From Patescibacteria group bacterium (GTDB lineage: Bacteria > Patescibacteria > Microgenomatia > Levybacterales > UBA12049): 5,019 nucleotides of DNA. Numbering within the stretch: the stretch's first letter is position 1; each line of letters opens with the position of its first letter. Positions 1 to 5,019 of the stretch are shown here, piece after piece. Position numbers and translations under genes: made by a program. Below the pieces are notes generated by a model. That model saw only the letters and a program-made list of their open reading frames with translations, was not told the origin of the DNA and ran no database searches. Location of the stretch: the NCBI GenBank assembly GCA_023379465.1, contig JAMCTM010000026.1, positions 1 through 5,019 of the forward strand, written 5' to 3'.

Positions 1-66
1 GACGTGCAAAAAGCCTATGTGTATGCATAACGGGTAACAGAGGGCAAAAAACTTCTTCTTACTGCC

Positions 67-93
67 AATTATCTTCGGATAATTCCTCTTTTT
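67..93 (+). terminator. Candidate intrinsic terminator, C(UUCG)G hairpin
   Basis: A perfect 7-bp stem, AATTATC (67-73) with GATAATT (78-84), encloses TTCG, giving the very stable C(UUCG)G tetraloop on the plus strand. Five T residues follow at 89-93. The order suits plus-strand transcription best. Read on the minus strand it lies 25 nt after the map stop, but the next T run (51-46) begins 15 nt beyond the stem, which is poor. It could serve a convergent plus-strand gene ending near the left edge, or loosely mark the end of the map operon. The stem is AT-rich, so strength is uncertain. Confidence 0.4.
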
Positions 94-108
94 GTGCGTT
101 TTAATTCT

Positions 109-921
109 TTAGAATGCAATGGCACTGGTCAAAACCCGCGGTCCATTTTTACTAACCGCCACGGTCCTCTCAAAGAGTCCCGACAGGCTTTTATCCTTGG
201 TTGAAATAGTCCAGCCATCGGAATTGTCATAGGAAACATCGCTTTCTCCCATATTATAAATAACCTCAACCGCTATAACCATGTTTTCCTTAAGAAGAGG
301 GGTATTTTTGATATTCCGATTGAGATATCCCGGCACCTCCGGCTCTTCGTGGAGTTCCCGTCCCACCCCATGTCCGACCAAACTCCTCACCACCGAATAT
401 CCCTCCCCCTCTACAATATCCTGAATGGTCTTTGAAATATCGCCAACCCTATTGCCAAGGCTTGCCTTTTTAATTGCTTCATCAAGCGCCTTCTTCCCTG
501 CCGTCAAAAATCTATCAACTTCGTCCGAGTTTTGAGTTTTGCCTGCCCGCCGAAGCCTTGGCGAAGGCGGGAATTTTAACTCCTGAACTCGCACTGTCTG
601 TGCGGCATCCGTATGAAACCCCTTGTAAAAAACCCCACAGTCAATCCCCGCCACATCGCCCTCTTTAAACCTATAGGCGGTTGGAATCCCGTGCACGACT
701 ACATCATTGGTCGAAACACAAATTGTGTGTTTATATCCCGGCACTCTCTTAAACCCGGGCTCTCCCCCTTTTTCCCTGATAAGTCTTTCCGCCAGGCCGT
801 CCAGCTCCAATTCCGAAACGCCGGGTTTTATGTTTTTCAGAACCTCGGATAAGGTCTCCGCCAAAATCCCGCCGCCTCGAGCCATGATCTTAATTTCTTC
901 CGGAGTTTTTATATTAATCAT
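109..921 (-). CDS. map: Type I methionine aminopeptidase with an in-frame palindromic-element insertion
   Basis: The enzyme removes the initiator Met from nascent proteins at the ribosome, using a dinuclear metal centre. The product has 270 residues against about 250-264 for the family. The expected ligands are present by motif: Asp94 (GIDCG), Asp105 (FHTDAA), His184 (VGHGVGRELHEEP), Glu219 (MVIAVEVIYN) and Glu251 (LFERTVAV); His77 in VVVHGIP is the usual substrate-site His. Glu251 is followed by Arg where His is usual. Residues about 113-131 (QELKFPPSPRLRRAGKTQN) have no counterpart in standard Map and are encoded by a GC-rich palindrome. They fall in the loop after the Asp105 strand, before the next helix, so activity is probably kept. 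The ATG overlaps the upstream kinase stop by 8 nt and has no good Shine-Dalgarno, so re-initiation by coupling is likely. Confidence 0.95.
   Translation of the reverse strand: MINIKTPEEIKIMARGGGILAETLSEVLKNIKPGVSELELDGLAERLIREKGGEPGFKRVPGYKHTICVSTNDVVVHGIPTAYRFKEGDVAGIDCGVFYKGFHTDAAQTVRVQELKFPPSPRLRRAGKTQNSDEVDRFLTAGKKALDEAIKKASLGNRVGDISKTIQDIVEGEGYSVVRSLVGHGVGRELHEEPEVPGYLNRNIKNTPLLKENMVIAVEVIYNMGESDVSYDNSDGWTISTKDKSLSGLFERTVAVSKNGPRVLTSAIAF
541..573 (-). repeat. GC-rich palindromic element inserted in frame in map
   Basis: The core at 546-571 is an imperfect inverted repeat. CCCGCC (546-551) pairs with GGCGGG (566-571), there is a 3x3 mismatch, then GCC (555-557) pairs with GGC (560-562) around TT. 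It is flanked by GCCTG at 541-545. In the map frame it reads FPPSPRLRRAG (residues 117-127). It is much richer in GC than the AT-rich sequence on both sides, and the residues it encodes do not belong to the methionine aminopeptidase fold. Further nested inverted pieces (GAGTT 534-538 with AACTC 578-582; CGAGTT 526-531 with AACTCG 586-591) suggest the full unit may reach 526-591. Similar Arg/Pro/Ala-rich peptides are, from memory, frequent in proteins of Parcubacteria. Only one copy occurs in this window. Confidence 0.75.
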
Positions 922-1519
922 TTGAAGAAAAAGATGTGCCTAAACGCGTTAACAGGCTATCTATCTTTGTGTAAAGCAGCTTAATATCATCTTTATTATT
1001 TTCGATTAAATAGTCGGCGATTGCGATTGGTCCTCCCTTGTCTAAATTCTCAATCTCGGCAATGTCCCGTTTTCTCGCTTCTTCAAGACTTAATGGACGA
1101 ATCTTACGGCCTGCCAGCCTTTGGTATCTAATCTCCGGCTCGGCAAAAATATGCACCAATTTAATACCCTGATAGTATTGACTTAGCAAAATATATTCTT
1201 CCCAGGAATAAAGCCCATCTATTACAACCGCATCATTTGTTTCCAATAATCTGTCTATTTTGGGCTTAGATCTTATGGCATAGGCGGCCATGCCCAGCTC
1301 TTGACGAAGTTTTTCTCGAAACGCCCTCTCATTATCCGGGGTTAATTCTTGACCAAGATTTCTGATCCCTTCGTCTGTTACGTCCCCAAATCGCACAAAG
1401 GGAAGATTCTTTTTTCTAAGATAAAAGACAGATTCCGTTTTGCCGGCCCCGGGCATGCCGACTAAACACAGCACCAATTTATTCCTGTCCAAAATCTCTT
1501 TATCTTCAAGTTTTTTCAT
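914..1519 (-). CDS. P-loop kinase of UPF0200 / dephospho-CoA-kinase-like type
   Basis: A 201-residue cytosolic P-loop protein, probably a nucleotide or nucleoside-type kinase of unknown substrate. Motifs are the Walker A GMPGAGKTES (21-30), FGDVTDEGIR (44-53), LTPDNERAFREKLRQELGM (59-77), a Walker B-like VVIDGLYSWEE (98-108), VHIFAEPEIRYQRLAGRKIR (122-141), and RDIAEIENLDKGGPIAIADY (151-170) followed by LIENN. This order matches archaeal UPF0200 proteins and resembles CoaE's 'R...E....AD..I.N' end. Assignment is from remembered family patterns; true CoaE activity is uncertain. A frame extension to an ATG at 1591 exists, but I chose the ATG at 1519: it has AAAGG five nt upstream, and the longer form would overlap adk by 86 nt. 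It overlaps adk by 14 nt and map by 8 nt, so it should be co-translated with them. Confidence 0.85.
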   Translation of the reverse strand: MKKLEDKEILDRNKLVLCLVGMPGAGKTESVFYLRKKNLPFVRFGDVTDEGIRNLGQELTPDNERAFREKLRQELGMAAYAIRSKPKIDRLLETNDAVVIDGLYSWEEYILLSQYYQGIKLVHIFAEPEIRYQRLAGRKIRPLSLEEARKRDIAEIENLDKGGPIAIADYLIENNKDDIKLLYTKIDSLLTRLGTSFSSND

Positions 1520-2063
1520 CGCTGCCTTTGCCAAGTTTTTCCATGATCTCCCTATGTATCTCCTCAATTGATTTCTCGCCGTCAATTTCAATCAATTGGC
1601 CTTTCTTTCGGTAGTAATCAAGGACCGGCTCTGTCAATTCATGAAAAAGCCCAATCCGCTTTCTTATAGCCATCAATGTTTCATCCTGGCGGACTTCGCC
1701 GTTTCGGTAAGAAAGCCGCCACAGGGCTTCTTTGTCGGAAACCTTTAAATAGATAACCTTATCTATACCGTTTACAAAAGCCTCTGCCTGTTTAAGGGTC
1801 CTCGGGAACCCATCCATAATATAGCCTGATTCATATTCCTCCCGTTTTAAATATTCGCTGACTATCTGAAGCGTTTTCTCATCCGGTATCAGATAACCGG
1901 CATTTATCACCTCTTTTATATAGCGGCCTAAAGAAGTTTTCTCCTTTGACATTTCCCTGAAAATATGACCCGTAGAAAGATAGGGAATATGTAATTTTTC
2001 CGATAAAAGATTACCCTGGGTTGACTTGCCTGCTCCTTGTATGCCGATCAATATAATCTTCAT
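1506..2063 (-). CDS. adk: Adenylate kinase, short-lid form
   Basis: This enzyme interconverts ATP plus AMP with two ADP in the cytosol. The product has 185 residues, against about 214 for long-lid bacterial enzymes. Visible motifs are the P-loop GIQGAGKSTQ (7-16), where most family members have G.PG.GKGTQ; the AMP-site STGHIFRE (30-37), with His where Asp is common; AGYLIPDE (55-62); DGFPRT (84-89), the nucleobase-binding signature; and a very short lid region around YRNGEVRQDET (119-129), followed by IRKRIGLFHELTEPVLDYY, typical of adenylate kinases. There is no zinc-binding Cys lid. The spacing after secY is 1 nt, the usual secY-adk order, with no clear Shine-Dalgarno. The end overlaps the next kinase gene by 14 nt. 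Another short NMP kinase is possible, but the motifs and position favour Adk. Confidence 0.92.
   Translation of the reverse strand: MKIILIGIQGAGKSTQGNLLSEKLHIPYLSTGHIFREMSKEKTSLGRYIKEVINAGYLIPDEKTLQIVSEYLKREEYESGYIMDGFPRTLKQAEAFVNGIDKVIYLKVSDKEALWRLSYRNGEVRQDETLMAIRKRIGLFHELTEPVLDYYRKKGQLIEIDGEKSIEEIHREIMEKLGKGSDEKT
1525..1529 (-). promoter_or_regulatory. Shine-Dalgarno that decides the kinase start
   Basis: AAAGG on the minus strand is separated by 5 nt (CAGCG) from the ATG at 1517-1519. It lies inside the end of adk. It favours the 201-residue form of the downstream kinase over a longer one beginning at 1591. The match is modest. Confidence 0.5.
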
Positions 2064-2064
2064 C

Positions 2065-3348
2065 TCAGCTGAATTTATCGTAACTTCTCATTACTACCTG
2101 CGCCTCTATTGCCTTTAAGGTCTCCAGCACAACCGAAACAACTATCAATATGCCTGTTCCGCCCAGCAAAAGATTTTGAACACCTGTCAGAAGCCTGGCA
2201 ATGGTCGGGAAAATGGCTATTATGCCCAAAAATATCGCTCCTGCCAGGGTTATTCTGGTTAAAATATAATTTAAGTATGAGCTGGTAGGGTTCCCCGGGC
2301 GGATACCCGGAATAAAGCCTCCGTATTTCTGTATCTCTTCTGCTATTTTTTTGGGATTAAAAATAACTGCTGTATAAAAATATGTAAACCCAACCACCAA
2401 TAAGAAATACAAACCATTATAGAGAAATCCCAAAGGGTTAAGCCAGTTGGTAATACTGCCTGCAACCGTCTGAAGGGCTGGATTGCCCACCGTTGTCAGG
2501 TAATTAGCAATAAGGCTCGGCAGCAAAACCAAAGAAACGGCAAATATAATCGGTATCACGCCTGCCTGATTTAAGCGAAGAGGCAAATGCGTTGTCTGTC
2601 CGCCGTACATTTTATTTCCTCTTACCCTTTTGGCGTAATAAACCGATATTCTCCTTGTTGCCTCGTTTATAATAACAATTGATACTATAACAGCTAGGCC
2701 CATCAGCATAAAAACCCCTATATTAAAGCTATTTTCTGCTGTTACGGTTGATGTTGTCTGGCCAAAAATAACCGGAATCCTGCCCACTATTCCGGCAAAA
2801 ATAAGAATTGAAATTCCATTACCGATGCCTTTTTCCGAAATCAGCTCACCCAGCCACACCAAAAACATTGTTCCGGCTGTCATGGTCGCCATGAAAGAAA
2901 CTAAATAGATAGGAGAGAGGGTCTGAATAATACCCTGATTTCTTAAAAGCGCGTACATGCCGATTGACTGAAGAGCGGCTAAAGGCACAGTCAGAAAACG
3001 GGTGTACTGGTTTATTTTTTGTCTGCCTGCCTCGCCTTCTTTGGATAGTTCTTCAAGTTTTGGGAAAACAAGGGTTAGAATCTGCAGGATAATAGAGGCG
3101 TTAATATATGGATTAAGGCCAAGGGCGATAACGGAAAAGTTAGCCAGGGTGCCGCCCGAGAAGATATCCAAAAGGCCTAAAAATTGATTGCCGGCAAAAA
3201 GACTTCTCAATTGAATAATATTGACTCCGGCAACCGGAATATGGGCAAATAAACGAAACACGACAAAAATACCTGCTGTAAAAATAAGCTTTTTTCTTAC
3301 ATCCTCTGTCTTTAAGGCATTTTTAAAAACCCCCAGGACATCATTCAT
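2065..3348 (-). CDS. secY: Protein translocase channel subunit SecY
   Basis: SecY is the pore-forming inner-membrane subunit of the SecYEG translocon; it passes unfolded secretory proteins and inserts membrane proteins. The product has 427 residues, normal for bacterial SecY. Ten membrane segments can be drawn, roughly at 20-38, 70-92, 115-135, 147-170, 176-196, 208-228, 260-282, 309-330, 364-384 and 393-409. Family landmarks are [12 protein letters not shown] (31-42), the plug and TM2 region [20 protein letters not shown] (63-82), [10 protein letters not shown] (172-181), the cytosolic loop [22 protein letters not shown] (331-352), which contacts SecA and ribosomes, and the C-terminal RSYDKF. 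It starts with a 4-nt ATGA overlap with rplO and ends 1 nt before adk. No strong Shine-Dalgarno sits close to the ATG, so coupling to rplO is likely. Confidence 0.98.
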   Translation of the reverse strand: MNDVLGVFKNALKTEDVRKKLIFTAGIFVVFRLFAHIPVAGVNIIQLRSLFAGNQFLGLLDIFSGGTLANFSVIALGLNPYINASIILQILTLVFPKLEELSKEGEAGRQKINQYTRFLTVPLAALQSIGMYALLRNQGIIQTLSPIYLVSFMATMTAGTMFLVWLGELISEKGIGNGISILIFAGIVGRIPVIFGQTTSTVTAENSFNIGVFMLMGLAVIVSIVIINEATRRISVYYAKRVRGNKMYGGQTTHLPLRLNQAGVIPIIFAVSLVLLPSLIANYLTTVGNPALQTVAGSITNWLNPLGFLYNGLYFLLVVGFTYFYTAVIFNPKKIAEEIQKYGGFIPGIRPGNPTSSYLNYILTRITLAGAIFLGIIAIFPTIARLLTGVQNLLLGGTGILIVVSVVLETLKAIEAQVVMRSYDKFS

Positions 3349-3782
3349 ACAACACGGCCCCCGGCCTCTTCAATCTTTTTGCGGGCATTGCCGGAAACAG
3401 GCAGTTTAACAGTTAAGGAAAAAGGAAGTTTGCCGTCTCCCAAAATCTTTACCCCGTACTGTTTTGCCTTGACGGAATCTACTATATGATGCCGCGCCAG
3501 ACTTTCTACATCAACGATATCGTTTTTCTTAAAAAGATTAAGAGAGGCAATATTTACCGCCACCGGTCTTTTCCGAAAAGACTTATTCCTGCCTTTACCC
3601 CTTAAAAAGGGCAGTCTCTTGATAATCGAGACCGCTCCCCCTTCAAAGGACTGTGCTACGCCTCCTCTGGCATTCTGGCCTTTAGTGCCTCTTCCGGCAG
3701 TCTTAACCCTGCCTGAACCATGTCCCTGTCCCAGTCTTTTTTTCCTTCTTTGGGTTGTTTTTGTTAAATTCTCAAGATTCAT
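3345..3782 (-). CDS. rplO: 50S ribosomal protein L15
   Basis: L15 is a late-assembly protein of the large subunit whose extended glycine-rich N-terminus threads into 23S rRNA. The product has 145 residues, typical for bacteria. The N-terminal tail carries [20 protein letters not shown] (14-33), KGQNARGG and F.GG...I.KRLP, the hallmark of L15. The C-terminal globular part ends [20 protein letters not shown], matching the usual 'S..A...IE.AGG' ending. The start is supported by a strong AAAGGAG seven nt upstream. The gene overlaps the rpsE end by 11 nt and the secY start by 4 nt (ATGA). Its direct overlap with rpsE leaves no room for rpmD. Confidence 0.97.
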   Translation of the reverse strand: MNLENLTKTTQRRKKRLGQGHGSGRVKTAGRGTKGQNARGGVAQSFEGGAVSIIKRLPFLRGKGRNKSFRKRPVAVNIASLNLFKKNDIVDVESLARHHIVDSVKAKQYGVKILGDGKLPFSLTVKLPVSGNARKKIEEAGGRVV

Positions 3783-4269
3783 CTTTTTTCTCCTTTAATT
3801 TGTCGTATCTTTCTCCCAGCATCTTGAGAGCCTCTATCGTAGCATAGACATTAGAGGCCTGATTCTTCGTTCCCAAGATTTTAGATGAAATATTCTGTAT
3901 TCCCGCCGCGGCGACAACACTTCTTACGGCGCCTCCGGCAATAATACCGCTTCCCAAAGGCGCGGGTTTCAAAAGCACCCGGGCCGCGCCCAATTTGACA
4001 TTTATCCTAAACGGTATGCTCTCCTTAATAATAGGAACTTGAATAAGGTGTTTTTTAGCCACAGATATGGCTTTTCTAATGGAAGAAGAAACATCTCCTG
4101 CCTTGCCCAGGCCTACTCCAACCCTTCCCTTTTTATCCCCAACAACAACCAGCACGGAAAAACCCACCTTGTTTCCGCCTTTGGTTTTTTTAGAAACACG
4201 GTTAACCTGAACGACTTTTTCGGCAAATTCGCTCTCGTTTCCTGCCCTTCTTGATGAATTAAAAGCCAT
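3772..4269 (-). CDS. rpsE: 30S ribosomal protein S5
   Basis: S5 is a small-subunit protein near the mRNA entry site and contributes to decoding accuracy. The product has 165 residues, the usual length. The N-terminal double-stranded-RNA-binding-like domain shows VVQVNRVSKKTKGGNKVGFS (20-39), VVVGDKKGRVGVGLGKA (46-62) and I.KAI..AKK. The C-terminal domain shows VLLKPAPLGSGIIAGGAVRSV (about 99-119), A.G..NI..K.LGT.N..N and ATIEAL. The ATG abuts the rplR stop (TAA-ATG). A strong AAGGAGG at 4283-4289 inside rplR lies 13 nt upstream, rather far, so coupling with rplR translation is likely. The 3' end overlaps the next gene, rplO, by 11 nt. The gene normally found next, rpmD (L30), is absent. Confidence 0.97.
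   Translation of the reverse strand: MAFNSSRRAGNESEFAEKVVQVNRVSKKTKGGNKVGFSVLVVVGDKKGRVGVGLGKAGDVSSSIRKAISVAKKHLIQVPIIKESIPFRINVKLGAARVLLKPAPLGSGIIAGGAVRSVVAAAGIQNISSKILGTKNQASNVYATIEALKMLGERYDKLKEKKDES
3790..3796 (-). promoter_or_regulatory. Strong Shine-Dalgarno for rplO
   Basis: AAAGGAG on the minus strand lies 7 nt before the rplO ATG at 3780-3782 and inside the coding end of rpsE. It fixes the rplO start and shows that, despite the 11-nt overlap with rpsE, ribosomes can initiate here independently. Confidence 0.75.
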
Positions 4270-4611
4270 TTAAAATACCAGTCCTCCTTCCCTGGCGCCA
4301 AGCGCCACCTCTTTAATTATTCCATGATACGCATATACTCCCTTGTCAAAAACAATCCTTTTAATATGCTTTTCAAGCGCTTTTTTGGCAAGTTCAATGC
4401 CGAGTTTTCTGGCTTTTTGTAATCTTGTCAGATCCCCTTCGATATCTTTAGAGGTTATACCCGCCACGGTTTTATTTTTACTGTCATCTATAATCTGGGC
4501 GTAAATATACCGATTGGATCTAAAAACAGATAATCTGGGAAGGGGACTAACCCTTCGGATTTTTCCCCTAACCCTTAGTTCTTTTTTATTGATCTTATTA
4601 GCTATTTTCAT
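4270..4611 (-). CDS. rplR: 50S ribosomal protein L18
   Basis: L18 binds 5S rRNA and helps place it in the central protuberance of the large subunit. The product has 113 residues, close to the usual 115-120. Family landmarks in order are a basic N-terminus (KELRVRGKIRR, about 10-20), PRLSVFRSNRYIYAQIID (25-42), the helix around KARKLGIELAKKALEK, IVFDKG.Y.YHG (86-97), and the ending ALGAREGGLVF, which corresponds to the common 'AREAGL.F' end. The ATG overlaps the rplF stop by 4 nt, and an AGGAG Shine-Dalgarno at 4619-4623 lies 7 nt upstream, which supports this start. The stop codon is directly followed by the rpsE ATG with no spacer. No anomalies were seen. Confidence 0.97.
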   Translation of the reverse strand: MKIANKINKKELRVRGKIRRVSPLPRLSVFRSNRYIYAQIIDDSKNKTVAGITSKDIEGDLTRLQKARKLGIELAKKALEKHIKRIVFDKGVYAYHGIIKEVALGAREGGLVF

Positions 4612-5019
4612 GCTTTTGCTCCTACTGCCTTAGCCGCCTTTCCCGCTTTCTTTCTGATCTTCTGGCCCTCGTAGGAAATTCCCTTGCCTTTATAGGGATC
4701 AGGCGGTCTGACCCTCTGAATTTTATCCGCTATATCTCCCACCAATCTCTTGTCAAAACCCGAAACCGTAACCACATTTTCCGAAACGGAGAATTTGATT
4801 CCCTCAGCCGATGAGATCTTAACCGGATGAGAAAACCCGAGAGACAAAACTAGATCATTCCCCGAAAGTGCCGCCCGGTAACCAACCCCTGTAAGAACAA
4901 GCCTCTTTTCAAACCCCTCGCTTACGCCTTTTACCATATTCAGGATTGTGGCCCGTGTCAAACCAAAAAGGGACTGCAGCTTTTTATTCCTGCGCTTTTC
5001 TTTTTCCTTTAAATAAACA
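4608..5019 (-). CDS. rplF: 50S ribosomal protein L6, C-terminal part (5' end outside window)
   Basis: L6 binds 23S rRNA near the sarcin-ricin loop and the factor-binding region of the large subunit. The frame is open to the right edge, so 136 residues of the C-terminal portion are visible. A TTG at 4959-4961 could be mistaken for a start, but the frame continues upstream of it with L6-like sequence (KEKRRNKKLQSLFGLTRATI), matching the family's conserved '..G.TRA...NMV.GV..GF' stretch. Downstream follow GVGYRA, LGFSHPV and the family signature PDPYKGKGI, then a basic KIRKKAGKAAKA tail. The stop codon overlaps the rplR start by 4 nt (ATGA), as expected for translational coupling within the spc operon. 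Identity is certain at family level; the true start and the N-terminal domain are not visible. Confidence 0.96.
   Translation of the reverse strand, partial: VYLKEKEKRRNKKLQSLFGLTRATILNMVKGVSEGFEKRLVLTGVGYRAALSGNDLVLSLGFSHPVKISSAEGIKFSVSENVVTVSGFDKRLVGDIADKIQRVRPPDPYKGKGISYEGQKIRKKAGKAAKAVGAKA

Noticed and set aside
1..108. Map frame remaining open past its stop to the left edge (36 codons), or a small minus-strand gene there
   Set aside because: Map has a normal C-terminus at its stop, there is no ATG with a ribosome-binding site, and the peptide resembles nothing I recognise; 36 open codons can occur by chance.
474..925. Plus-strand open frames opposite map
   Set aside because: They are antisense shadows of a well-supported gene; the one at 474-668 contains the translated palindrome, a typical source of spurious proteins.
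1520..1591. N-terminal extension of the kinase to an ATG at 1591
   Set aside because: It would overlap adk by 86 nt, adds residues without family counterpart, and the ATG at 1519 has a Shine-Dalgarno at good spacing.
2294..2310. CCGGG...CCCGG inverted repeat inside secY
   Set aside because: It encodes the conserved GIRPGNP loop of SecY, so the pairing is explained by protein coding.
3002..3409. Plus-strand open frames opposite secY and rplO
   Set aside because: No recognisable protein content, no ribosome-binding context, and fully antisense to conserved genes.
4039..4301. Open frames on both strands overlapping rpsE
   Set aside because: Out-of-frame shadows of S5, whose sequence is unmistakable.
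4959..4961. TTG as the start of rplF
   Set aside because: The same frame continues upstream to the window edge with clear L6 sequence, so the gene is simply cut by the window.

Overview
The window is one continuous minus-strand gene cluster: the downstream half of a bacterial spc-type ribosomal protein operon and the genes that usually follow it. In transcription order, from the right edge to the left, it holds rplF (L6, 5' end outside the window), rplR (L18), rpsE (S5), rplO (L15), secY, adk, a P-loop kinase of the UPF0200/dephospho-CoA-kinase-like type, and map (type I methionine aminopeptidase). No convincing gene lies on the plus strand.

The likely source is a Candidate Phyla Radiation (Patescibacteria) bacterium, most plausibly of the Parcubacteria type. 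Three signs point there. First, rpmD (L30), which normally sits between rpsE and rplO, is missing: those two genes overlap by 11 nt, and loss of L30 is a known trait of this radiation. Second, the genes are extremely compact, with seven junctions ranging from a 14-nt overlap to a 1-nt gap. Third, a GC-rich palindromic element sits in frame inside map. The first sign is the strongest. The third rests on recalled similarity to motifs in such genomes and was not searched.

Layout: 5019-3345 holds the ribosomal proteins of the large subunit (L6, L18, L15) and small subunit (S5). 3348-2065 holds the SecY translocon channel. 2063-914 holds two nucleotide or nucleoside-type P-loop kinases. 921-109 holds Map. 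108-1 is non-coding as far as can be seen and carries a hairpin with a UUCG loop. The genes fit a growth theme: ribosome assembly, export of nascent proteins, adenylate balance and removal of the initiator methionine.

The observation most worth following is the in-frame palindromic insertion in map (core 546-571, perhaps 526-591 in full). It encodes a foreign-looking, Arg/Pro-rich loop of about 15-20 residues next to a metal-ligand strand, without breaking the enzyme. It resembles in principle the Rickettsia palindromic elements that insert into protein-coding genes. The second is the UPF0200-like kinase wedged by overlaps between adk and map. Apart from these, the window is ordinary core-genome sequence, and I do not see an undescribed multi-gene system in it.
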